The notes beneath the pieces are model-generated. The model ran no database searches and was not told the origin of the DNA. It was given only the letters and a program-made list of their open reading frames with translations. The position numbers and the translations under genes were made by a program. Below are positions 34,133 to 44,600 of a stretch of 64,000 nucleotides of DNA, one piece after another; the first letter of the stretch is position 1; each line of letters begins with the position of its first letter. Source of the stretch: Lichenicoccus sp965276875. GTDB taxonomy: Bacteria > Pseudomonadota > Alphaproteobacteria > Acetobacterales > Acetobacteraceae. The stretch lies in contig NZ_OZ255701.1 of NCBI RefSeq assembly GCF_965276875.1, positions 930,001 through 994,000 of the forward strand, given 5' to 3'.

Positions 34133-35401
34133 TCACGGATTTCGGGCAAGCCTGGCCGCGAAGAAACCGTCGGTACCGTCGCGACGTGGTGTCAGGCGGA
34201 GATACTGGCTGGCAGCCGTGTGCGCGACCAATGAGAATGCCGGATGTTGCGCGCGGAAGGCCTCGATCTGAAGCTCGTTCTCCTCGGCCAGCACCGAGCA
34301 GGTCGCGTATACCAGCATCCCGCCCGGCCGCAGCAGCGCCGAGGCCCGTTGCAGGATGTCCGCCTGCTTGACCACCAGTTCCGCCAGATCCTGCTCGCGC
34401 AGCCGCAGCCGTGCATCGGGATTGCGCCGCCAGGTGCCGGTGCCGGTGCAGGGTGCGTCCACCAGCACACGGTCGAAGCTGGCCGCCCGCCGCTTGGCCC
34501 ATTTGTCACCCGGCACGATCAGGTGGCGCTCGACATTATGCACCCCGGCACGACGCAGCCGACGCACCGCGCCCTCCAGCCTCGGTGCGGAGACGTCGCA
34601 GGCGACGATATGGCCGCGATTGCCCATGGTCATTGCCAGCCCGAGCGTCTTGCCGCCGGCGCCGGCGCAATAATCCACGACCCGCATTTCGGGGCCCGCG
34701 TCGAGGGCCGCTACCACAAGTTGGCTGCCCTCGTCCTGGATTTCCAAGAGCCCGCTCTTGAAGGCCGCTGTAGCGGTGACGTTCTGCCGGCCGCGCACGC
34801 GCAGTCCCCAGGGTGACAGCGGCGTCGGCTCGGACTCGATCGCCTCCTCGGCAAGACTGGCCCGCGCCGCTTCGCGTGTGCCGCGCAGCAGGTTCACACG
34901 CAAATCGAGCGGGGCCGCACCGGTGAGGGCTGCAAGCTCGGCCTCAATGTCATTGCCGAAACGCGCTTGCAGGCGTCCAAGCAGCCAGTCCGGCACTTCG
35001 AGTCGGACCGCGTCGTCCATCTCGGGATGCGCGATGGTGTGGCCGTTAAGGGCGTCGAGCACGCGCAGCTCCGCCGCTTCCAGCGTGTCCGGCGCGTAGC
35101 GGCCGCCGGAAAAGGCGCGTGCCACGCTTTCCGCCGGCCGCCCCTCAAGCACTGCCATCGACGCGGCCAGCAGCCGCGGGCTGGTCTCGCCGCCGACCCG
35201 CTCGATCCACCAGGCGAGCCGGCGCCAGTGCCGCAGCACGAACCAGACCTGATCGGCGACCGCGCGCCGGTCGCCACCGCCGATATAGCGCCGGTCGCGA
35301 AAGAAGCCGTTGGCCACCGCGTCCGCCGGACGTCGCGGCGAGGCCTCGATCGCCTCGAGCAGCGCGATCGCGGCCGCCAGCCGCGCCGGGGGTGTCATCA
35401 A
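34133..35401 (-). CDS. RsmB-family rRNA (cytosine-C5)-methyltransferase
   Basis: A 422-residue methyltransferase. N-terminal NusB-like helical domain, then the SAM fold: VVDYCAGAGGKTLGLA, HIVACDVSAPRLEG, and the two catalytic cysteines in VDAPCTGTGTWRRNPD and LVYATCSVLAEEN. It methylates cytosine in 16S rRNA or a related RNA. It overlaps guaB by four bases (guaB stop over its ATG), so it is translated after guaB from the same transcript. Confidence 0.93.
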   Translation of the reverse strand: MMTPPARLAAAIALLEAIEASPRRPADAVANGFFRDRRYIGGGDRRAVADQVWFVLRHWRRLAWWIERVGGETSPRLLAASMAVLEGRPAESVARAFSGGRYAPDTLEAAELRVLDALNGHTIAHPEMDDAVRLEVPDWLLGRLQARFGNDIEAELAALTGAAPLDLRVNLLRGTREAARASLAEEAIESEPTPLSPWGLRVRGRQNVTATAAFKSGLLEIQDEGSQLVVAALDAGPEMRVVDYCAGAGGKTLGLAMTMGNRGHIVACDVSAPRLEGAVRRLRRAGVHNVERHLIVPGDKWAKRRAASFDRVLVDAPCTGTGTWRRNPDARLRLREQDLAELVVKQADILQRASALLRPGGMLVYATCSVLAEENELQIEAFRAQHPAFSLVAHTAASQYLRLTPRRDGTDGFFAARLARNP

Positions 35402-36882
35402 TCCTGACGGTAGTTCGGGGCTTCCCGGGTGATCGCCACGTCGTGCACGTGGCTCTCGCGCAGGCCGGCGCCGGTGACGCGGCGGAACCGCGCGCCGGTC
35501 TGCAGGGCGGCGATGTCGGCGCTGCCGGTATAGCCCATGCCGGCGCGCAGGCCGCCGACGAGCTGATGCACCACTGACGCCATGCCGCCCTTGAAGGCGA
35601 CGCGACCCTCGATGCCTTCGGGCACCAGCTTAAGCATGTCGGTAATGTCCTGCTGGAAATAGCGGTCCGCCGAGCCGCGCGCCATCGCCCCCAGGCTGCC
35701 CATGCCGCGATAGGATTTGTACGAGCGGCCCTGATAGAGGAACACCTCGCCCGGCGCCTCCTCGGTGCCGGCGAGCAGGCTGCCGACCATCACCACGTCG
35801 GCGCCGGCGCCGATCGCCTTGACCACGTCGCCCGAGGTGCGGATGCCGCCATCGGCGATCGCCGGCACATCCTCGTCATGGCAGGCCTGCGCGGTCTCCA
35901 GCACGGCGCTGAACTGCGGCACGCCGACGCCGGCGACGACCCGGGTGGTGCAGATCGAGCCGGGACCGATGCCGATCTTCACGCTGTCGGCACCTGCCGC
36001 GATCAGCGCTCGTGCGCCTTCCGGGGTGGCGACATTGCCGGCGACGAGCTGCACATCGTTGGACAGCGCCTTAATCCGCTCGATGGCGCCGAGCACGCCC
36101 TGCGAGTGGCCGTGCGCGGTATCGACCACCAGCACGTCGACCCCCGCCTCGATCAGCGCGCGGGCACGGACGAAGCCGTCCTCGCCGACACCCGTCGCGG
36201 CCCCGCAGCGCAGCCGGCCGAGCTCGTCCTTGTTGGCCAGCGGATAGGCCACCGCCTTGTCCATGTCCTTGACGGTGATGATGCCGGTGCAGCGTCCCGC
36301 ACGGTCGACCACCAGCAGCTTCTCGATCCGGTGCCTGTGCAGCAATTGGCGCGCCTCGTCGGGGTCGGCGCCGTCGGTGACGGTGACCAGGTTGTCGCGC
36401 GTCATCAGCTCATAGACGCGGCGCTCGGGGTCGGTCTCGAAGCGCATGTCGCGGTTGGTCAGGATGCCGACGAGCTTGCTGTCCGAGCGCTCGATCACCG
36501 GCAGTCCGCTGATCCGATGCCGGCGCATGATCGCCTGCACCTCGGCCAGGGTCTGATCGGGATGGATTGTCACCGGGTTGACCACCATGCCGGACTCGAA
36601 GCGCTTGACCCGTCGCACCTGTGTTGCCTGCTCGGCGACATCGAGATTCTTGTGGATGACCCCGAGACCGCCCTGCTGGGCCATCGCGATCGCCATGCCA
36701 TCTTCGGTGACGGTGTCCATCGCCGAGGAGACCAGCGGGATGTTCAGGCCAATACGGCGGGTCAGGCGGGTGCGGGTGTCGGTGGCAGCGGGCAGCACCT
36801 CTGAGTAGCCGGGCACCAGCAGCACGTCGTCGAACGCCAGCGCCTCGGTGATCCGGTCATGCAGGTCGCGATTTGCGGACAT
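35398..36882 (-). CDS. guaB: Inosine-5'-monophosphate dehydrogenase
   Basis: A 494-residue enzyme converting IMP to XMP, the branch point to guanine nucleotides. N-terminal LAFDDVLLVPGYSEVLP, two CBS domains about residues 100 to 220 (RHRISGLPVIERSDSKLVGI), the catalytic cysteine loop GPGSICTTRVVAGVG, and the flap YKSYRGMGSLGAM. ATG at 36882 is followed by the standard start; a longer upstream frame is rejected. Divergent from a purine permease gene. Confidence 0.96.
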   Translation of the reverse strand: MSANRDLHDRITEALAFDDVLLVPGYSEVLPAATDTRTRLTRRIGLNIPLVSSAMDTVTEDGMAIAMAQQGGLGVIHKNLDVAEQATQVRRVKRFESGMVVNPVTIHPDQTLAEVQAIMRRHRISGLPVIERSDSKLVGILTNRDMRFETDPERRVYELMTRDNLVTVTDGADPDEARQLLHRHRIEKLLVVDRAGRCTGIITVKDMDKAVAYPLANKDELGRLRCGAATGVGEDGFVRARALIEAGVDVLVVDTAHGHSQGVLGAIERIKALSNDVQLVAGNVATPEGARALIAAGADSVKIGIGPGSICTTRVVAGVGVPQFSAVLETAQACHDEDVPAIADGGIRTSGDVVKAIGAGADVVMVGSLLAGTEEAPGEVFLYQGRSYKSYRGMGSLGAMARGSADRYFQQDITDMLKLVPEGIEGRVAFKGGMASVVHQLVGGLRAGMGYTGSADIAALQTGARFRRVTGAGLRESHVHDVAITREAPNYRQD

Positions 36883-37004
36883 CGGGAGCTCTCCATCTGC
36901 TGGGCTCCCAACGGACACCCGGCCGTAGGCGGCTCCCCTTACTGTGCGGCGTTGCAGCACGCAAGCTATGCTGCGACTCCGCACCGACAGGGGACCCCGC
37001 TGCC

Positions 37005-38303
37005 ATGCTCGAGAGGCTCTTCGCCCTGCGGTCGCACGCCACCACGCCGCGCACCGAAATCCTGGCCGGGCTGACGACCTTCCTGACGATGGCCTACATC
37101 ATCTTCCTCAATCCGAGCATCCTGGGCGATGCCGGCATGCCGAAGGGAGCCGTGTTCGTCGCCACCTGCCTGGTCGCATGCCTCGGCTCCACCATCATGG
37201 GGCTGTATGCCAACTACCCGATCGCGCTCGCACCTGGCATGGGGCTGAACGCCTATTTCGCCTATACGGTGGTGTTGGGGATGCATTACCGCTGGGAGAC
37301 GGCGCTTGGCGCTGTGTTCATCTCCGGCGCGAGCTTCCTTGCGATTACCCTGCTCGGCCTGCGCCGCCTTATCGTCGACGGCATCCCGCGCAGTCTGCGT
37401 GTGGCGCTGACCGTCGGCATCGGCCTGTTCCTGGCGGTGATCTCGCTCAAGAGCGCCGGCATCGTCGTCGCCGACCCGGCAACGCTGGTGACCTTAGGCG
37501 ACCTGCGAAAGCCGGGGCCGCTGATGGCCGTGCTCGGCTTCGTTCTGATCGCGGCCATGTCCGCCCGCAAGGTCGGCGGGGCGCTGCTGGTTGGCATCCT
37601 CGGCATCACCGTGCTGAGTTTCGCGGTCGGCACGAACCATTTCGCCGGCATTTTCGCGCTGCCGCCGTCGCTGACCCCGACCCTGTTCAAGCTCGACATC
37701 CGCGCGGCGCTATCCGGCGGCATCCTTAATGTCGTGCTGGTGTTTTTCCTCGTCGAGTTGTTCGACGCCACCGGCACCCTGATGGGGGTCGCGGGACGCG
37801 CCGGGCTGCTGCCGGCGCGTGAGCCGACCCGCTTCAACCGCGCGCTGATGGCCGACAGCAGTGCGATCTTCGCGGGCGCGCTGCTCGGCACGTCGAGCAC
37901 CACCGCCTATCTGGAGAGTGCCGCCGGGGTCGAGGCGGGCGGCCGCACCGGGCTGACCGCAATCACTGTCGCGGTGCTGTTCCTGGCCTGCCTGTTCATC
38001 GCCCCGCTCGCGGGCTCGGTGCCGGCCTACGCCACGGCGCCGGCGCTGTTCTATGTCGCCTGCCTGATGCTGCGCGAGATGACGGCGCTCGACTGGGACG
38101 ACATCACCGAGATCATCCCCGCCTGTGTCACCGCCTTGCTGACACCGCTGACCTTCTCGATTGCCAACGGCATCGGCTGCGGCTTCATCGCCTTTGCCGC
38201 GATCAAGCTGCTCAGCGGCCGCGCCCGCGAGGTCGCCGCCGTCACCTGGCTGATCGCCGCCGTCTTCGCGTTCAAGTTCGCCTACGCAAACGGTGCCGGC
38301 TAG
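37005..38303 (+). CDS. NCS2-family guanine/hypoxanthine permease (AzgA/GhxP-like)
   Basis: A 432-residue purine importer with about 12 membrane helices. Family blocks: ILAGLTTFLTMAYIIFLNPS, ALAPGMGLNAYFAYTVV, FLVELFDATGTLMGVAGRAG, and LGTSSTTAYLESAAGVEAGG. ATG at 37005. It is divergent from guaB with a 122-base gap, a sensible pairing of purine uptake with IMP metabolism. I looked for a purine riboswitch in that gap and saw none. Confidence 0.93.
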   Translation: MLERLFALRSHATTPRTEILAGLTTFLTMAYIIFLNPSILGDAGMPKGAVFVATCLVACLGSTIMGLYANYPIALAPGMGLNAYFAYTVVLGMHYRWETALGAVFISGASFLAITLLGLRRLIVDGIPRSLRVALTVGIGLFLAVISLKSAGIVVADPATLVTLGDLRKPGPLMAVLGFVLIAAMSARKVGGALLVGILGITVLSFAVGTNHFAGIFALPPSLTPTLFKLDIRAALSGGILNVVLVFFLVELFDATGTLMGVAGRAGLLPAREPTRFNRALMADSSAIFAGALLGTSSTTAYLESAAGVEAGGRTGLTAITVAVLFLACLFIAPLAGSVPAYATAPALFYVACLMLREMTALDWDDITEIIPACVTALLTPLTFSIANGIGCGFIAFAAIKLLSGRAREVAAVTWLIAAVFAFKFAYANGAG

Positions 38304-38602
38304 TTGACATCCCTGGACGCGGACGTCCGCCTGCTGCAACCCGCTTCGCCACCGTCTCGGGGACTCGCCCTGGCAACGCACCAACCGCACCGACCAAGGC
38401 TCGAGCCATTCGCCCGCGGTCCGCGCGCCGGCTGGTCAGCATGAGGCAACCAGTTTGACACCCGTGAACCTATCCGGAAGGCCTACGCCCATAATCCGGC
38501 AATATAAGGCGCGCCATCTGAACGGCTGGCGCTGTCACGGACGTTAACCTTTTGATCACCAATTCGTGACTGACTACGCCCCGATTCAGCATCGAGGTAG
38601 CC
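38304..38602. other. 299-base gap between permease and giant adhesin gene
   Basis: No open frame or RNA gene can be supported. TTGACA occurs at 38455-38460 and could be a -35 element, but no convincing -10 is spaced correctly from it. The ribosome-binding region before the ATG at 38603 is GAGGTAGCC. This stretch probably holds the promoter of the large gene. Confidence 0.4.
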
Positions 38603-41600
38603 ATGCCCCAGACCGTGACGGCCATCAACATCACGTCGTTCGGCGCGGGGAGCGGGTTCGACCTCCCTGCAGGCACCTCCGGGTCTCCGAACGACGCGGC
38701 CGTCACCGGCGGCAACCTGGTCCTGACGACAGCGGCAAATTCCCAGGCCGGCATCGCCGTCTACCAGACGCCGTTCTCCGCCTACGGGTCCGTCTCGTTC
38801 GACTTCACCTATAATTCCAGCGGCGGCACCGGGGCTGACGGGCTCTCGTTCTTCCTCCTGAACGGCGACGCGCTCACTGGCGGCGCAAATTCCGTCACTC
38901 CTGGCGGTTACGGGGGTGGCCTGGGCTACTCCGATGACGGTCGTGCGGGCATCACCGACGGTTGGCTGGGCCTTGGCTTCGACACCTTCGGCAACTACTC
39001 CGATAGCGACGGCGGCCAGACTCCCGCGACTCCCGCAAACCAGGCATCACCAAACACCATCGGCGTGCGCGGTGCCGGCTCGGGGTCCTCCGGCTATGCC
39101 TATCTCGACGGTGCCCGCTTCTCGCCCGGAATCGATGGGACGCGCGAGGTGGATGTCACGCTGAACGACGGCACGGGTGCCAACGGCACGCCGCAGGAAA
39201 CGCTGACCGTCCGGGTGAGCACCGACGGCGGCAGCACCTGGACCACCCCGATCAGCAACTACGCGATCAACCAGCCTGTTCCAGGCTCGCTGTATTTCGG
39301 TTTCGCCGCGAGCACCGGAGGCTCCACCGATCTGCACGAGATCAAGGCCGTAAAGGACAGCCAGCTCACCTTCGGCGCCGTCACGATCATGGACACGACG
39401 ACTGGCGCCACCAACCCGGCGACCCTGTCGGCGGGCGACAACTTCAGCTACACGACCAGCCTCTTCAACAACAACACGTCCGCGATCACCACGACGCTGA
39501 ATGACGCGGCGCCCCCGAACGCCACGAACCTCGCCTGGACGATCACCGACGGCAATTCAGGACAGGTGTTCACGGGCACGGGCCCGTTGACGGCAGCAGC
39601 CGTGACCCTTGCGATGTCCTCGGGCGACACCGAAACGGTGACCGTCACCGGCAAGGTTGCGCAGAATGCAAGCAGCGGCAACCTGAACCACACGCTCACG
39701 GCGATCAGCGCTGCGAGCGGTGCCAACCCCTCCCAGACCGTCAGTGTCGCGATCGACGCCGGCGGGACGACACCGGCCATCACCACAATCGACGCCGATC
39801 AGGCCACCGCCACCAGCGACCAATCCACGGCTCATCCCTTCAGCGGCGCCACGATCTATGACGGCGACACCGCCGGCACCGTTACCGCGACGGTCACCCT
39901 CGCGGACCCGTCGCTTGGCATGCTGTCGTCCACGGGCGCCTCCTACGATGTCAGCACCGGTGTGCTCACAATCGTTGGAACGCCCGCACAGGCCCAAACG
40001 GCTCTGCAGGGGGTCACCTTCACCCCAAACGCGGACACCCAGGAGATCGGAACGACCGCCACCTCCGGATTGTCGGTGACCGTCGCCGACAGCAACGGTG
40101 AAAGCTCCACCGACAGCCGCGGCTCCATCCAGGTCACCTACGCCGACACGGGTGCCACCATCTCCGGGCTGGGCCAGAGCGCTGCCGCAGGCCAGTCGGT
40201 AGACCCGCTGGCGAACACCACTGTCACCGATTCAAACCTCAGCGCCATGACGGTCAGCGTCACCGTCGCGGGAGACGCCAGCGGCTCGAAAGGCACGTTC
40301 TCCAATGCCGGCAGCTGGACCGTCTCCACGCAAGGCTCCGACCTCGTCTATAGCCGATCTTTCGCCGCCCAGACCAACATCGGCGCCGCCGTCTCGTCCG
40401 CCATCCAGGGCCTGGCCTTCTCGACCCCAACCAGCAACCCGCCCGGCGCCGCCACGGTCGATTTCACGGTCGGGACTGTCGATGACGCGGCCATGACGGC
40501 AAGTGCCGTGGTGCCGCTCACCGTGAACACGCCGCATGTAGGGCCGACGGGCACCGCGGGCGCTGCCCAGCAGACCACGGACGAGCAGTCCGCCACCCCG
40601 TTTTCCACAACCGCTCTGTCCGACCCCGACAATCTCGGCCTGACGCTGTCGGTCACCATTCCCGGTGGTGCCTCCGGCACTGTCGGCGACTTCACCAACG
40701 CCTCGGCCTGGACGCGGGCGGTCTCGGGCAGTGACGTCACCTACACGCTCCATCTCTCCGCGCAGCCGAACGTCGGTGCCGCGGCACAGGCGGCCTTGCA
40801 GGCGCTCACCTTCCAACCCGCGGCACACGTTGCCGACCCGGGGACCACAACCTCCGACCTGTTCTCCGTGTCGCTCCAGGACAGCATGGGCGGCACGGTC
40901 GTGGTGCCCCAGGCCCTGACGGTCGTGGCGGCAGCGGACCAGCCCTCCATCGCCGTCGCCGCACCGCTCTCCACCACCGACGCGCAGGCGGCGGCGCCGT
41001 TCTCCGGAACAGTCGTGTCCGACCCGGACCACACCGCGTTCACGCTAAGCGCCACCATCATCGGCGGCGCGTCCGGCTCGGTCGGCGACTTCACCAACAC
41101 ATCCGGCTGGACCCGCGCCATCTCCGGCAGCGACGTCACCTACACCCGGGCGTTCGCGGATCAGCCAAGCTCGGGAAGTGCCGCGACAGCCGCCTTGCAG
41201 GCTTTGGCGTTCCAGCCGACAGCCCACGTCAATGCGGCCGGTAGCACGACCCAGGCAGACTTCACGGTCGGCTTCACCGACACCGTCACCAACGAGAGCG
41301 CCACCGCCCCGGTCGCCCTGAACGTCACCGCCGTGGAAGACGGACCCACCATCCAGGTGGGGGCAGTGCAGACCGCGACCGACGTCGCGGGCGGCGCACC
41401 GTTCACCACCACCACGGTGCTCGACCCGGACGTCGCGGGCATGACGCTGTCCGTCAGCTTCGATGCGGCACAGGGTGATTTCACCAACGCCACAGGCTGG
41501 ACGCGCGCCCAGAGCGGCGCCACCGTCACCTACACCAAGACGCTGGCCCAGGCTGCCGATATCGGCGGTGCCGCGACAGCCGCCCTGCAGGCGCTCGCGT

Positions 41601-44600
41601 TCCAGCCTCCGGCGCATGCGGCACTTCAGGGCACCACATCCGACGACAGTTTCACCCTCACCGCGACCGACAGCCTGGCCGCCACCGCCAGCAGCCCCGT
41701 CGCCTTGCAGGTCAGCAACACCGTCGATCCGGTCATCGCGACAGCAGGACCGACCCAGTCAATCAGCGACGAACAGGCCGCCCAGCCGTTCTCCGCGATG
41801 ACGGTGGCACAGCCCGACAACACTCCGATGACCCTGACCGTCACCATCCCCAATGGTGCGAGCGGCACTGTCGGCGACTTCACCAACGCCTCGGCCTGGA
41901 CCCGCACCGTCTCCGGCAGCGACATCACCTACACGCTGCAGCTCCCGCCCCGCACCAACGCCGGCGCCGCCGCGCAGGCAGCGTTGCAGGCCCTGACATT
42001 CGCGCCCGCGGCTCACGTTGCCCAGCCCGGCACAGTCACATCCGACAGCTTCGGCGTGACGCTCGAGGACGCCTCAGGCAATGTCCAGTCGCTTTCGCAG
42101 CCGCTGACGGTCACCGCGGCCGAGGACCAGCCCGCGATCGCAGCAGTGCCGACCTCCGGCAATGACAGCAGCCCGATCTCTCCGTTCGCGGGCACCGTGG
42201 TCAGCGACCCGGACCTGACCAGCTCGGTGCTCACGGTCACCATCCCCGGCGGCGCATCGGGCAATGTGGGCACGTTCACCCAGGCCAGTTCCGCCGGCTG
42301 GACGCGCACCGTCTCGGGCAGCGACCTCACCTACACGCTGCCGCTTGCGGCGCCGGGCAGCGGTGCAGCCGCGACATCCGCCCTACAGGCGCTGGTGTTC
42401 CAGCCCGCTGACCACGCCAACCTGCCAGGCTCGGTTGCTACCGTGGATTTCGGCGTCTCGTTCTCCGACGCGCAGGCGAACACCGCTCTGGCGCAGGTCC
42501 CGCTGGCGGTGACCGCGCAGGAGACGGCGCCCGCGATCAGCAGCCTGACGTCCGTACAGACCTCCGACGAACAGGCCGCGAGCCCGTTCTCGGCGACAAC
42601 CGTGACTGATCCGGACAACACCGGGCTCGCGCTGTCCGTGTCCTTCGACGGGCGTGCAGGCGACTTCACCAACATGACGGGTTGGACGCGCCAGGTCTCC
42701 GGCAACACCGTCACCTACAGCACCGCTCTGGCCCAGGCGCCGGACGCCGGCGCCGCGGCCACCGCCGCCCTGAACACCCTGATGTTCCGGCCGACCGCGC
42801 ACGATGCGACACCCGGAACAGTCTCCAGCGATCCGTTCTCCGTCTCCGTGACGGACACCTCCGGCGCCCAGGCCGTCGCCACCATCCCGCTGTCGGTCAC
42901 CTCCGCCAGCGACGCCTTGAGTGCGACGGCCGGCCCGGCGCAATCGACCAGCGACGAACAGGCCGCCCAACCGTTCGTGGGGATGACGGTCGCGCAGCCC
43001 GACGACACCCCGCTGACGCTGTCGGTCACCATCCCCGGTGGCGCTTCCGGCTCGGTTGGCGACTTCACCAACGCCTCGGCCTGGACCCGCACCGTCTCCG
43101 GCAGCGACATCACCTACACGCTGCGGCTCTCAGCCCAGACCGACGCCGGCGCCGCCGGACAGATGGCGCTGCAGTCGCTCACCTTCCAGCCCGCAGCACA
43201 TGTCGCCCAGCCTGGCACCGTCACATCCGACAGCTTCGGCGTGACGGTCGAAGACGGCTCAGGCAACGTGCAGTCGCTTTCGCAGCCGCTGGCAGTGACC
43301 TCTTCAGAAACTGCCCCGGTTCTGTCGGTCGCGCGCGCGCCGAATGGAAGCGACGACCAGACCGCCTCGTCTCCGCTCTCCGGCGTCTCCGTCTCGGATC
43401 CCGACCTGACCGGAATGACCGTCGCGGTGACCATCCCGAATGGCGCGTCCGGCTCGGTTGGCGACTTCACCAATGCCTCTGCCTGGACGCGCACCGTTTC
43501 CGGTGGCGACGTCACCTATACGCTGCACCTCCCTATACAGGCCAATGTCGGCGCCGCGGCCCAGGCAGCGTTTCAGGCGCTCACCTTCCAGCCCGCTCCC
43601 TTCGCAGCCGCCCCAGGAACCGTCACGAACGACAGGTTTCTCGTCTCCACGACCGATACCTCCGGCGCTACGTCAACCGCGACCGCGACGCTGCCCGTCA
43701 CCGCAGCCTACGTTCCACCGACGATCACCGCCGCCAGCCCGGCCCAGATCACCGACGAGCAGGCGGCGCAGCCCTTCTCCAAAACGGTCGTGTCGGAGCC
43801 GGACGATATTGGCGGCACGCTGTCGGTCACCATTCCCGGTGGCGCCTCCGGCACGGTCGGCGACTTCACCAACGCCTCGGCCTGGACCCGCACCGTCTCG
43901 GGCAGCGACGTCACCTATACGCTCCATCTCTCCGCGCAGCCGAACGTCGGTGCCGCGGCACAGGCGGCGCTGCAGGCGCTCACCTTCCAACCCACCACGC
44001 ACCGGAACGTGCCCGGCACCCTAACAAAGGACATCTTCGCCGTCCGCTTCGCCGACAATTCCGGCGGCACGACGACGGCCCAGACGAGCCTCTCCGTCCT
44101 TGCGGCCCAGGATCCTGTCATCGTGTCCTCGGGCGCGGGAAACACGAGCAGCGGCAACTCGGGCGGCACCGTCTCGGGCAATGCCACCTACGATGTCGAG
44201 ACGACTACCCCCTTCCCCGGCTTTACCGTCACCGACCCGGACAACCAGTCGGTGATTGCAACCGTCGTCGTGGCAGGCGACGCGTCCGCCACCAAAGGCG
44301 ATTTCACCGATGCGTCCGCATGGACGCGCACCGCGTCCGGTTCCGACCTGATCTACACACAATCCTTTGCAGCACGGCCCAACATCGGGTCCGTGGTCCA
44401 GGCAGCACTCCAGGCGCTGACCTTCGCGCCGGCGCGGCTGGACCCGGGTGCGACGCAGTCCGTGGCGTTCTCCGCCTCGATCACCCCGGCCGGGGGCGCC
44501 ACAACACAGGTGGCCAGCACGTCCCTGGCGGTCACCGGAGCGCTCCGCCCCTACCTCGACCTCTCCGTCGCGGACAAGAACCCGAACGATACCGTGACCG

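Noticed and set aside
36883..37004. Guanine riboswitch between guaB and the purine permease
   Set aside because: The conserved purine-aptamer core and paired helices are not found on either strand.
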